From JAKBCQ01 sp021807585 (GTDB lineage: Bacteria; Planctomycetota; Planctomycetia; Isosphaerales; Isosphaeraceae): 29,076 nt of DNA. Below are positions 8,769 to 16,743 of the stretch, in pieces. The stretch lies in contig DAHWFG010000324.1 in assembly GCA_027325115.1 (NCBI GenBank), positions 1 through 29,076 of the forward strand, in the 5' to 3' direction. The notes under the pieces are model-generated. The model was not told where the DNA came from, ran no database searches, and saw only the letters and a program-made list of their open reading frames with translations. Position numbers and translations under genes: made by a program. Position 1 is the stretch's first letter. Every line of letters starts with the position of its first letter.

Positions 8769-10571
8769 TCACCCTCCGATGAGCGACGCGAGCGATTTGA
8801 CGATGCCCGAAGTCGCCGGAGGCGCGGCCTCGCCGTCGGCGGAGGGACGGGGATAAAGGTTGCGTACGAGATCAAACGAAACAAATGCGAGGAAGAGCAT
8901 CAGGACGGTCGCCGCGGAGAGAAACCCGACCCAGAGGCCGCTCCACTCGGCGCCCGCGGAAGGCGCCGAGATCATCGGCGCTTGAACCTGCGAAGGGACC
9001 GCGGCCGAGGCGATGCCCGAGCCGGCGCCTTCTTCCTCCCACGAACTCGCCATCTCGCTCGACGTGGGGCCTTCGTCCGAGCTGAATTCGTCGTCACCCG
9101 AGACGACCGAAGGCGCCATCGCGGTGGCGGCGTTCTGATCGACGTCTTCTTCATCGAGCGCGAAGACCTCGGACGCCGAGTCGCTGTCGTCGACGTCGAA
9201 ATCGCTCGACGCGTCGATCTGCATCGTCCGATCGTCGCGATCGCTGCTGCCGCCGATCGCCTCGACCTCGAAATCGGTGTCTTCAAAGATGTCTTTATCG
9301 CGCGTGACCTGATCGCTGCGAATCGTACCGGGCGCCATCGTCGCTCCGGGCGCCCGCATTCCTGGGGCCATCGTCGCTCCGGGAGACATCATCCCCGGGG
9401 CGATCGTCGCTCCAGGAGACATCATGCCGGGTGCGATTGTCGCTCCGGGAGAAGGCATGCCGGGAGCGATTGTCGCTCCAGGAGATGGCATGCCTGGGGC
9501 GATCGTCGCGCCCGGGTTCACCCCTTGCTTGGGCTTGGCCGCGGGTCCTTTCGGCGCGGGACCTTTCGGCGCTGGGCCTTTCGCCGCGGGTTTCGACTTC
9601 GATTGAGGATAATCGTCCTCGGAATCGAGCGGCGCGAGCTCGATCGAATCGACGTCGGCCATCCCCAATCCACCAACCTGCTGCAGATTGATACCCGAAT
9701 CGCTCGGCCGGCCCAGATTGATCCCCGAAGCCGAAGGTTCGGCCGCGGTGACGTCGGAATCGCTCGGCGACGGCTTGGAGGCGATCGAATCGAATTCGTC
9801 GCTGCTCGCGTCGAGAGCGGTCAGTTCAAAGTCGCTCCCCGAATCAGGTTTGAGCGCATCCAAAAACTTATCCGAAGGCGAAAGCTCAAAATCGCTGCTT
9901 CCTTGCTTGGCGGCAGCGATTTCAGCCGAAGAGCCGAACTGCGCGGCCTTCGGGTCGGTTTTCAGACCGCTCGGAGCGGGGGGAATGACGTCGTCGGATA
10001 CGAGCGTGACGTCCGAATCGCTCAGACGCTTGCCGATCCCACCCCCCTTGAGCTTAACATCCGAATCGCTGACGCCGACGACGCGAACGTCGGAATCGCT
10101 CGCGCCCCGCCCCAGCCCCGTCGGCGGAACGATCCGCACGTCCGAATCCGCCGGTCGCTTGCTCGATCGCTCCATTCCGATGATCGTCGAACTCGAACCC
10201 GTCATCGGATTGGGCGGAACTTTGATGTCGTCGAGCAACAAATCCTGTTCACCTGTCCCCGTCGCCATCTCGACCGACGGAGGGCTCGATTCCAACTTCG
10301 AAACGCCCAACTGAAATTCGGAAACATCCATGTCTTCATTGCTTCCGATATCGGACGGAGGCGCGAAAAGATCGGGATCGGACAACGAAATATCGGGATC
10401 GCTCCCCATCCCCTGACGACGCGCCAATTCGTCGACGTCGGCGACCCGGAACCGCCACGAACCGCTGTCCATGAAGGCCCGGATCTCACGCTGCTGGGCT
10501 TTGAGCTTTAAACTCTCGGGGCTCATCCCCAGCACACGAGCGGCTTCCTCTAAAGTATAAAACTGAGGCAT
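8769..10571 (-). CDS. HTH (MerR/excisionase-like) protein with SDSDV repeats and C-terminal membrane anchor
   Basis: Residues 4-52 of the 600-residue product form an excisionase/MerR-type winged helix-turn-helix (YTLEEAARVLGMSPESL, SWRFRVADVDELARR). The long middle is low complexity, with recurring short motifs: SDSDV (about five copies), SDFEL, SGINL, a KGPAP repeat, and an 11-residue PGATIAPGM repeat. Acidic Ser/Asp-rich sequence follows to about residue 540. A hydrophobic helix at about 547-566 predicts a membrane anchor, leaving a 34-residue tail. This suggests a DNA-binding domain tethered to the membrane, though DNA binding is inferred from the fold only. The start is ATG 10571 with GGAG 9 bases upstream. 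The in-frame TTG upstream overlaps that site. Related repeat proteins are known in planctomycetes, but I know of no assigned function. Confidence 0.85.
   Translation of the reverse strand: MPQFYTLEEAARVLGMSPESLKLKAQQREIRAFMDSGSWRFRVADVDELARRQGMGSDPDISLSDPDLFAPPSDIGSNEDMDVSEFQLGVSKLESSPPSVEMATGTGEQDLLLDDIKVPPNPMTGSSSTIIGMERSSKRPADSDVRIVPPTGLGRGASDSDVRVVGVSDSDVKLKGGGIGKRLSDSDVTLVSDDVIPPAPSGLKTDPKAAQFGSSAEIAAAKQGSSDFELSPSDKFLDALKPDSGSDFELTALDASSDEFDSIASKPSPSDSDVTAAEPSASGINLGRPSDSGINLQQVGGLGMADVDSIELAPLDSEDDYPQSKSKPAAKGPAPKGPAPKGPAAKPKQGVNPGATIAPGMPSPGATIAPGMPSPGATIAPGMMSPGATIAPGMMSPGATMAPGMRAPGATMAPGTIRSDQVTRDKDIFEDTDFEVEAIGGSSDRDDRTMQIDASSDFDVDDSDSASEVFALDEEDVDQNAATAMAPSVVSGDDEFSSDEGPTSSEMASSWEEEGAGSGIASAAVPSQVQAPMISAPSAGAEWSGLWVGFLSAATVLMLFLAFVSFDLVRNLYPRPSADGEAAPPATSGIVKSLASLIGG
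9324..9515 (-). repeat. Six-unit 33-bp tandem repeat encoding PGAT(I/M)APGM units
   Basis: About six in-frame units of 33 bp encode the 11-residue pattern PGATIAPGMPS, with drift to MMS and MRA in later copies and a shortened last unit (PGATMAPGT). The repeat lies inside the HTH/TM gene, between the SDSDV-rich region and the acidic region. Near-identical neighbouring copies suggest recent expansion by slippage or unequal exchange, so copy number probably varies between strains. Confidence 0.85.
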
Positions 10572-10629
10572 GGATGTGTGCTCCAAGGCGTTCCATGGAA
10601 ACGATACCGTTCGTCTCGTTCGACACCCG

Positions 10630-10635
10630 ATTGTA
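10630..10635 (-). promoter_or_regulatory. Candidate -10 element TACAAT for the HTH/TM gene
   Basis: A TACAAT hexamer lies 59 bases upstream of the HTH gene start, the same distance as the TACAAT before hemB. No good -35 match is seen at 16-18 bases, only TCGACG at an 11-base spacing. Support is positional and weak. Confidence 0.25.
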
Positions 10636-10693
10636 ACATTCTATCACGTCGAGCGGAGATATGACGGGCGACTTCAGCGCCGATTTCGACCGC

Positions 10694-11071
10694 TCAACGA
10701 CCCGACATCGATTCCAACGTTTTCTGAATGTCCGATACCCGCGGCTCGTCGTTATTAAACTCGGTCAATCCCAGATCCGCCTGATAGCGGCGAATCGCAA
10801 CCAGCCGCATCGATTTCGCCGAGAAATCATAAACAGCGATCACCTGCTTCTTCGTATCCACGATAAACATCCGCTGATTCATCCCCGACGCGACCGTCGT
10901 GACGATCACCCCCGAGGCCGAAGACGTATCAAACTCCTTCGAAGGTACCCCCGGTCGCCCCCCGACACCCTGCGCTTCCAATACCCGCCCCGTCCCCAAC
11001 GCAGCCCAGACGACGATCCCCAAAATCACTCCAGGAACGCCGTAACGCAAAATCGCCGTCCGTCGTGTCAT
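10694..11071 (-). CDS. Membrane-anchored 125-aa protein, likely planctomycete-conserved, function unknown
   Basis: The product has a short basic N-terminus, one hydrophobic helix at about 9-29, and a soluble domain of roughly 95 residues. That domain contains MFIVDTKKQVIAVYDF and SMRLVAIRRYQADLGLTEFNN, two beta-rich stretches that look like a conserved core. The helix may be an uncleaved signal or a signal peptide cut near VLEAQG. The ATG at 11071 is preceded by GGAGG and GGGAAG, which supports it over the longer frame reaching 11293. It lies 122 bases upstream of the HTH/TM gene on the same strand, and a promoter-like pair sits further upstream at 11253-11280. I cannot assign a function. Confidence 0.75.
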   Translation of the reverse strand: MTRRTAILRYGVPGVILGIVVWAALGTGRVLEAQGVGGRPGVPSKEFDTSSASGVIVTTVASGMNQRMFIVDTKKQVIAVYDFSAKSMRLVAIRRYQADLGLTEFNNDEPRVSDIQKTLESMSGR

Positions 11072-11598
11072 CTTCCCATATCCTCCATGACTCGGGAGAT
11101 CGCAACGAGAATTCGCGTTCCGCGCACGAAACCGATTTTTCCACGCCGAACAACCGCCGATCGACGTGAGATTAAAACCCCCTCGCGCACTCCAAAAACG
11201 AATCGCGAAGCCCAAGCGAATGAAATGAAGATCCTCTTCAAAGGCTACTGGTATTGTAACAGATGAACCGATCGACGCAAGCCCGTTCGACAAGCAAAGT
11301 CGCCGCCGAAACGCTCATTTCGACGCCGACTCGTGGTTAAAGACGTCTTGTTTCCGCGCGTATGTCACATCCGGCTATCGGCTCGACGCGTTTAATCTGG
11401 TACAATGATGCGACGTTTGCTTTTCAACCGAGTCGCGATCGATCGTCCTCGCCGTGATCGAAACGGCGATCTCATCGCCTCAGAAAACCGATTGTTCGCG
11501 CCCGTAGGTATTCAGCCGTTCGCTGATCGGCAAAGCGCCGGACGTTCCGATTCGCCGAATCGATCAGCCGAATCCGATCGAGAGAGCTTTACGAATCC
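11072..11598. other. Divergent intergenic region
   Basis: This 527-base region lies between the 125-aa gene (minus) and the small-protein/nucleotidyltransferase pair (plus). It contains a TTGCGT-N16-TACAAT promoter candidate on the minus strand and a TACAAT at 11401-11406 on the plus strand. Long open frames running through it are extensions of the neighbouring genes and show no domain. I see no RNA gene. Confidence 0.5.
11253..11280 (-). promoter_or_regulatory. Promoter candidate TTGCGT-N16-TACAAT
   Basis: Read on the minus strand, a TTGCGT hexamer (11275-11280) and a TACAAT hexamer (11253-11258) are separated by 16 bases, close to a sigma-70-type arrangement. It would drive the 125-aa protein gene through a leader of about 175 bases, and perhaps the HTH/TM gene beyond it. 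Confidence 0.3.
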
Positions 11599-11790
11599 AT
11601 GGATAAAGTTGTCGTCGTATCCCGATCGTTTGATGAAGCGGATCGAGCCGACAAGGCTTATTATCGATCGCTCACCCCGCACCGTCGTCTGGAAATCATG
11701 CTTGAACTCAACCGCCGCCATCCCAGTGGAGAACAAGATGAATCTTCCGCAAGACTTCAAAGAGTTTATAGAATTATTAAATTTACATAA
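11599..11790 (+). CDS. Small protein preceding a nucleotidyltransferase-fold gene (possible TA partner)
   Basis: This 63-residue cytoplasmic protein begins MDKVVVVSRSFDEAD and contains YYRSLTPHRRLEIMLELNRR followed by SARLQRVYRIIKFT, a pattern I associate with small proteins encoded just upstream of DUF6036/MNT-type nucleotidyltransferases. It is charged and helical with no membrane segment. Its 3' end overlaps the next gene by 53 bases in another frame, and the next gene's ribosome binding site lies inside it, so translational coupling is likely. Its own ribosome binding site is weak (GAGAG about 12 bases upstream). An antitoxin or regulatory role is inferred from the arrangement only. Confidence 0.7.
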   Translation: MDKVVVVSRSFDEADRADKAYYRSLTPHRRLEIMLELNRRHPSGEQDESSARLQRVYRIIKFT

Positions 11791-12193
11791 TGTGAAATAC
11801 CTCGTCACGGGGGGGTACGCCGTCTGTTATCATGAATACCCTCGGATGACGGGCCACATCGATTTCATTGTCGAAAGATCCGGCGAAAACGCGGCGAGGA
11901 TCGAAGCGGTGTTGATCGCGTTCGGCTTCGGCGAACTCGGCCTTACGGCGAACGACTTCATCGAGCCCGATACGATCGTGCAATTGGGCTTTCCCCCGAA
12001 CCGCATTGATATCATAACATCTATAAGCGGAGTGACGTTCGACGAAGCCTGGAGGGATCGTATTCCCGACGAAATCGACGGATCGCCGTTGAATTTTATC
12101 GGCAAGCAAGCTCTCATCGCAAACAAAAAGGCGTCGGGTCGTCCCAAGGATCTCGCCGATTGCCACGCCCTTTCCGATCCGGGCGTTTCTTGA
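11738..12193 (+). CDS. Nucleotidyltransferase-fold protein (DUF6036/AbiEii-like) with altered active site
   Basis: The 151-residue product has the minimal nucleotidyltransferase layout: a helix, then YLVTGGYAV with the GG pair at 25-26, YHEYPRMTGHIDFIV (31-45), IDIITSISGVTFDEAW from about 90, and the C-terminal GRPKDLAD. In family members I recall, the second segment reads TGDIDxxV, with two Asp as metal ligands. Here the first Asp is His40 (codon CAC, one base from GAC) while D42 and the later D91 remain. The enzyme may therefore be impaired or divergent. The ATG has GGAG 6 bases upstream, inside the preceding small gene. A longer frame from 11405 has an unconvincing N-terminus. The gene pair resembles toxin-antitoxin or abortive-infection modules, but function is unproven. 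Confidence 0.82.
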   Translation: MNLPQDFKEFIELLNLHNVKYLVTGGYAVCYHEYPRMTGHIDFIVERSGENAARIEAVLIAFGFGELGLTANDFIEPDTIVQLGFPPNRIDIITSISGVTFDEAWRDRIPDEIDGSPLNFIGKQALIANKKASGRPKDLADCHALSDPGVS

Positions 12194-12644
12194 CGCATCA
12201 CTCGTCCAATCGGTCAGCTCCGCACCCCGTGAATCGGGATCGTTGGACAAGGCTTGGATTGATGCGATTCGCCGATACCTCAAAGCCGGACCGCGAAACC
12301 TTCGCGAATCATCGCTTGGTGAATCCTCACAAAACGGTTGAATACGACCAAAATTGATTCGAATATATATATATTGTATATCATAAATCGCCTTCGCCGA
12401 CCTCGTCTCGTTTGAACGGCGTCAAATTCGTGAGCGATGGAATTCGAATCGGCTCAAGCGAAACCAAAATCACGCTTCGTGGTTTAGTGTTTTATCAGTG
12501 CGAGATTCGACGAAACGAAACGCGCCGAGACGACCGGCGGACGCTGTTTGCTCGCACCGGTCAACCCTAGCTCGATTGATCCATCCGATTCGGAAACCCG
12601 ATTCGACGACAACCCCCGATAGCGCTCCATCCGGGAGAATTCTT
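12194..12644. other. Intergenic region with an AT-rich island
   Basis: This 451-base stretch lies between two plus-strand genes. An AT-rich tract at about 12357-12390 (alternating AT followed by TTGTATATCATAAAT) stands out against GC-rich surroundings and is a likely promoter zone for the Gly/His-rich gene, although no clean -35/-10 pair is seen. The open frames here show no domain. Confidence 0.45.
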
Positions 12645-13754
12645 ATGAATCGCCGAACTCTCATTATCCCGGTCGCTCTGATCGCGCTCGGACTGATTAC
12701 CCCCTCGGCGTTTGGACGAGGACGATCGCACGGCGGCGGGCACGGCGGCGGACACGGCGGAGGCGGACACGGCGGCGGAGGGCATCCTCACCCCGCGAGC
12801 GCTCCGCATCCACACGCTCCGTCGCATCCCCAAAAACACGTGTCGAATGCTCCCAAGCAACACCCGACGGCTCCGAAGAATCACGCGTCGGCGCCGCCCG
12901 CTCCGCGGCGCCCCGTGGCGCACAACGCGACGAAACACGCCGCGACGCCCCCTCAAGCCCCTAGAACGGCGGGCGTGAAAACCGCGAATACCGCCTCGAC
13001 CGCGGCGTCAAAGCCTTTAAACGGGAAAAAAGCTGCGGTTGCGACGACGAATACGACCGTGACGAAACCGAAGTCGCCGGTCTCATCCACAACGGCGACC
13101 GCGACCGGGACGGGAACCGGTATCAAGGCGACGACCGGACTCGGCGGCATCGGCTCGCATTCGCGCGGATATCAATACAACAGAAACGCGAATGCCAACA
13201 CGATCGCCCCCATGCTGATGGTTGGAGCGATGACGAATCCCAATTTCAGCGGCCGCAACTGGGGTTATCATCATCATTATTACGGCGGATATCATCGGGG
13301 ATATCGCCGCCGCTGGTATAACAATAATGGCATGAATAATAACATTGCATATCGGCATCTCATGCGGCTCAAGCATGATCTTGATATGATTCGGCCGGGA
13401 ATGACGCTCCAGAATCGGCACACGCAATATTTATCGCGCGATTTGATTGGAGTCGTCCGGCCGGGCAATCAGCGTCCGCCGACGCCGGTGGTGCACAACC
13501 TCGCGTCACACGTTGCGACGGCTCTCACGCATCGCACGCATCGAAGGCTCAATACGCTTATGCTTGCCAAACATCTGGCTGTTATTATGAATTACGGCGG
13601 GGGAAACTCGAATCAGATGACGCAATCGATGAACGGCGGAACGTCGCTTTTGCGATCGGCGGGCGTTCCCGTCGCCGATAATCAACAGATCGGCAGAGAT
13701 CTACAGATGGTTGCGATGAGCGGAAACCGTGGAGCGGGGGGATTCTTGAATTGA
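12645..13754 (+). CDS. Secreted Gly/His-rich low-complexity protein with helical C-terminus
   Basis: The 369-residue product has a signal peptide (MNRR, hydrophobic 6-20, cleavage near 24). A run of GGGHGGGHGGGG units follows at 29-48, then a Pro/His/Ala/Thr-rich segment to about 165. A Tyr/His/Asn-rich stretch with YHHHYYGGYHRGYRRRWY covers about 208-225. Residues 235-360 look folded and helical (HLMRLKHDLDMIRPGM, NLASHVATALTH, LNTLMLAKHLAVIM). The His-rich N-terminal part could bind metal or form a matrix, but this is inference. The ATG has GGGAG 7 bases upstream. The in-frame upstream extension to 12498 would bury the signal and is rejected. No enzyme motif is seen. Confidence 0.78.
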   Translation: MNRRTLIIPVALIALGLITPSAFGRGRSHGGGHGGGHGGGGHGGGGHPHPASAPHPHAPSHPQKHVSNAPKQHPTAPKNHASAPPAPRRPVAHNATKHAATPPQAPRTAGVKTANTASTAASKPLNGKKAAVATTNTTVTKPKSPVSSTTATATGTGTGIKATTGLGGIGSHSRGYQYNRNANANTIAPMLMVGAMTNPNFSGRNWGYHHHYYGGYHRGYRRRWYNNNGMNNNIAYRHLMRLKHDLDMIRPGMTLQNRHTQYLSRDLIGVVRPGNQRPPTPVVHNLASHVATALTHRTHRRLNTLMLAKHLAVIMNYGGGNSNQMTQSMNGGTSLLRSAGVPVADNQQIGRDLQMVAMSGNRGAGGFLN

Positions 13755-14119
13755 GACGTCGCCTTTCTTCCACGAATCGGCGATATGACATCATTGGAAG
13801 CAATCGCGGTGGAGCGAGGTTCGTCATGTCGCCGGAGCGTTTGATCGAGTTTGGACCGTTCGCTCGCGATCGGCGCCGTACGACTCGATTCGAACGGTCC
13901 GGCGACCGACGTCCTCTCGGCTTGATCTCGAACCGTACCGAACGACCGACGCTTTAATAATTAAATCTTATTATTATCACTCGAATATTTTTTGAAATCG
14001 ATTTTTCTCCGTTGGGGTCGTTTTTGTTCGATCGTCTTGGCGCGGAAGGGAATCCCGGCGATGATTCTGATCCGGATGGAACGAAACGATTTCGACGGAA
14101 AGAACGAGAAGCGACGAAC
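13755..14119. other. Intergenic region upstream of leucyl aminopeptidase
   Basis: This 365-base gap between two plus-strand genes contains the inverted repeat at 13853-13900 and an AT-rich island at about 13955-13995, a likely promoter zone for the aminopeptidase gene. No coding region is supported. Confidence 0.45.
13853..13900. repeat. Perfect 10-bp inverted repeat GGACCGTTCG / CGAACGGTCC with 28-base loop
   Basis: Arms at 13853-13862 and 13891-13900 are perfectly complementary, about 100 bases downstream of the Gly/His-rich gene stop. No T-run follows, so it is not a standard terminator. A long hairpin that protects the 3' end, or a spaced protein-binding dyad, are possible. Confidence 0.4.
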
Positions 14120-15601
14120 ATGCGGATACGAACGACGATTGAGGCGCCGGCCGTGACGATCGCCGATCGCCTCGCGGTGGGGATTTTTGATCGGTTTGAA
14201 CCTCCCGCGGGGGCTCTCAAGGGCGCTCGGGTGGCGCGGATCGTCGAGGGGCTCGTCGAATCCAAGGATGTGACTGGAAACCTGGGTGAGACGACGCCGA
14301 TCCACGGCGAGACCGATTTCAAGGCGGGGGGGATCCTGCTTTTCGGCCTCGGTCCAAGGGAATCGTTGAGCGCGGCCGCGGCGTTTTCGGCGGGGGTCGC
14401 GGTTGGTAAGAGGCTTGCGGTTCGGCCGAGGAAGTCGGTCGCGGTCGTCTTGCCCGACGGCTTCGAGGGGGATCGGCTCGCGGTCGCATCGGCGCTCGTG
14501 CAGGGGATGATCGTCGGAGTTCGCGGGCCCGACATCAAAAAGAACGAGCCCGTCAGACACGACTTCGAGGAACTGATCGTCGTCGTTGAGCCGAATTCGG
14601 CAATCGATCCAAAGGCATTGGAATCCACACTTGAACGAGCCCATGTTATTGGAAATTCAGTGAATTGGGCGCGCGACCTGGTGAACACGCCTCCCGCGGA
14701 GAAACCGCCGATGCGACTCGCCGAGATCATTTCCGATCGCGCTCGCGAGTTCGGCGTGGCCGCGACGATCTGGGACGAGGCGAGGCTTCGCGACGAGCGA
14801 TTCGGCGGTCTATTGGGAGTTTCCGCGGGATCTTCCGCTCCCCCCGCCTTCGTCGTCCTGGAACATCGCGGAGTTGAAACCGACGCTCCGATTGCGCTCG
14901 TCGGCAAAGGGGTGACGTTTGATTCGGGGGGGCTTTCGATCAAACCGTCGACATCGATGGAGGACATGAAGGCCGATATGACGGGCGCCGCCGTCGTCGC
15001 CGCGACGCTGGTCGCCGCGGCTCGACTCAAGCTTCCTGTTCATGTGAAAGGCTACTTACCTTTAACCGAAAACATGACCGGCGGTCGAGCGATGAAATTG
15101 GGCGATGTTTTGACGATGCGCGACGGCAAGACGGTCGAGGTGCTCAACACCGACGCCGAGGGTCGGCTGATACTCGCCGACGCGCTCGCTTACGCGGTCG
15201 AGGGGAAGCCGAGTCGCGTTCTCGATCTGGCGACTCTTACCGGCGCCTGTATGGTGGCGCTGGGGCCGAAAGTCGCGGGGCTCTTCGCCAATGACGACTC
15301 GTTCGCCGCGGCGATCGCGGCGGCCTCGACGGCGACCGGAGAACGCGTGTGGCGAATGCCCCTTGATGAAGATTATTTTGAGCTCATGAAGAGTCATGTG
15401 GCGGATTTCAAGAATGTCGGAGGTAAATACGCCGGCGCGATTACGGCGGCCAAGTTTCTCGAGCGATTCGTCGCCAAAACACCCTGGGCGCACCTCGACA
15501 TCGCCGGGCCGAGCTGGGCCGATTCCGATTCGGCGACGCAATCCGTCGGCGCGACGGGATGCTTCGTGCGCACGCTGATCCACTGGCTCCAAACGCCCTG
15601 A
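14120..15601 (+). CDS. pepA: Leucyl aminopeptidase (M17, cytosol aminopeptidase)
   Basis: M17 enzymes are hexameric dimetal aminopeptidases that release N-terminal residues from peptides. The 493-residue product has the expected two domains, with catalytic signatures VGKGVTFDSGG (262-270), MEDMKADMTGAA and NTDAEGRL (343-350). Metal ligands read K263, D268, D286, D345 and E347, each exactly 7 below the E. coli PepA numbering I recall. The catalytic K275 and R349 are also present. Length matches the family (about 500). The ATG at 14120 opens the normal N-terminal domain, with a weak purine stretch upstream. The frame continues upstream without similarity. Some PepA proteins also bind DNA, but nothing here tests that. 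It is convergent with the MBL hydrolase gene. Confidence 0.95.
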   Translation: MRIRTTIEAPAVTIADRLAVGIFDRFEPPAGALKGARVARIVEGLVESKDVTGNLGETTPIHGETDFKAGGILLFGLGPRESLSAAAAFSAGVAVGKRLAVRPRKSVAVVLPDGFEGDRLAVASALVQGMIVGVRGPDIKKNEPVRHDFEELIVVVEPNSAIDPKALESTLERAHVIGNSVNWARDLVNTPPAEKPPMRLAEIISDRAREFGVAATIWDEARLRDERFGGLLGVSAGSSAPPAFVVLEHRGVETDAPIALVGKGVTFDSGGLSIKPSTSMEDMKADMTGAAVVAATLVAAARLKLPVHVKGYLPLTENMTGGRAMKLGDVLTMRDGKTVEVLNTDAEGRLILADALAYAVEGKPSRVLDLATLTGACMVALGPKVAGLFANDDSFAAAIAAASTATGERVWRMPLDEDYFELMKSHVADFKNVGGKYAGAITAAKFLERFVAKTPWAHLDIAGPSWADSDSATQSVGATGCFVRTLIHWLQTP

Positions 15602-15633
15602 TCGATACGTAAATGAATGATTTATCGATCTTT
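15600..15633 (+). terminator. Possible terminator hairpin after the aminopeptidase gene
   Basis: A perfect 8-bp stem GATCGATA/TATCGATC (15600-15607 and 15623-15630, 15-base loop) overlaps the stop codon and is followed by TTT. The stem is AT-rich and the T-run short, so termination efficiency is doubtful. A separate T8 run at about 15662 lies downstream. Confidence 0.3.
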
Positions 15634-15798
15634 GAAATGAAGCGATCCGCGGAAAAACGTGTTTTTTTTCGCCGAGCCGGCCGCCTTCGGAGCCCGCAAT
15701 TATTTTATATAGTAATCACCTGAAAGAGACCCGCATGGATATTCGCCGCTCCATCACTTTATTTATATGTGAATATATCCCGTCTTATTCCGATTCAA

Positions 15799-16743
15799 TC
15801 ACGCCGTGACCGAATCGAACGGCAACAACGACGTCGATTCGCCCTCCGAGCGGCGCGGTCGAGCCGATCGGCGACCCGCGGAGAATCGAGCCGCCGTACC
15901 CGGCCGAGGCCCCGCGTACAAGAGGATCTCGGGAGTGATCGGATCTTGCGCGGCGGCGTGTATCGATACCCGTCTGCGCGCGTCTCGAACGACGCGCCGG
16001 GCGGCTTGAATCGCCAGCTTGGGATCGTTGCAGTCGGAACTTAAATGCAACAAAACCGCGTGCCGAACGGTACCGCGAACCGATCGTTGAAGGATCGCCG
16101 CAAGCAGTTCGGCGCCCTGATCGTTGGAAAGATGCCCCCGATCGCCGAGATTCCGCGCGATCAGCACCGCGGGTCGCCCCGATCGCTTTTGCAGCTCGAC
16201 GTCATGATTAAATTCGAGCCCGACCGCGTCGACGTTCGCGAGTGCGTCGGCGATCTCGGGTCGCCATGTTCCCGTATCCGCGACATATCCGATTGCGACG
16301 CTCCGTTCATGCCGCCCTGAACGAGTTTCGATCCGAAATCCGTATGTCGGCCCGCCGTCGTGGCGAAGCTCAATCGGCTCGACACGCGCACCGCTTTTCG
16401 ACAGAAATGGACGATCGAGATACGGCTTGATAAGCGATTTACGCTCCAACTTGTCAAACCCCTCGCGCGCCTGAAGCGCGGCGACATGCCCCTCATGACA
16501 ATGAAGCGTGATCCCGCGGCTCGCGAGCTTGCGCAATGTTAACTTATCAACATGATCCGCATGCGTATGTGTAAGCAGCACGCACGCGATCCGACCGAAC
16601 GATGTTCCCGCGGCGGTCAATCGATCGGCGAGAGTCTTTGGACCCAGGCCGATGTCGATTAGAACCCCCGGAAAACCGTCGGGCGCCACCAGCGCGGCGT
16701 TCCCCCGCGATCCGCTCGCCAAAACCGAAAACCGAACCGGCAT
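15799..16743 (-). CDS. MBL-fold metallo-hydrolase, YycJ/WalJ-like
   Basis: The 314-residue cytoplasmic protein has a metallo-beta-lactamase fold: FSVLASGSRGN at 5-15, LIDIG at 28-32, the metal motif HTHADH at 59-64, VADTG with D156, EFNHDVEL with H180, and GHLSN with H204. The opening SGSRGN and the NHDVEL/GHLSN pair fit the YycJ/WalJ branch of MBL proteins, proposed to be DNA- or RNA-processing nucleases. The exact substrate is unknown. About 50 C-terminal residues after GPRPGTAARF are low complexity and probably disordered. The ATG at 16743 has AGAAGGA about 9 bases upstream. A longer frame to 16806 lacks such a signal. It is convergent with pepA, and hemL is 200 bases upstream on the same strand. 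Confidence 0.87.
   Translation of the reverse strand: MPVRFSVLASGSRGNAALVAPDGFPGVLIDIGLGPKTLADRLTAAGTSFGRIACVLLTHTHADHVDKLTLRKLASRGITLHCHEGHVAALQAREGFDKLERKSLIKPYLDRPFLSKSGARVEPIELRHDGGPTYGFRIETRSGRHERSVAIGYVADTGTWRPEIADALANVDAVGLEFNHDVELQKRSGRPAVLIARNLGDRGHLSNDQGAELLAAILQRSVRGTVRHAVLLHLSSDCNDPKLAIQAARRVVRDARRRVSIHAAAQDPITPEILLYAGPRPGTAARFSAGRRSARPRRSEGESTSLLPFDSVTA

Noticed and set aside
8694..10511. A 605-codon plus-strand open frame opposite the HTH/TM gene
   Set aside because: Its translation is Arg/His/Gly-biased with no domain. The opposite strand has a clear HTH, in-frame tandem repeats, a TM helix and a GGAG site. Codon bias on the real strand keeps the antisense frame open.
11405..11737. 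N-terminal extension of the nucleotidyltransferase frame to 11405
   Set aside because: The extra 111 residues are Arg/Asp/Ser-rich without fold features, while ATG 11738 has GGAG 6 bases upstream and starts the family's usual N-terminus.
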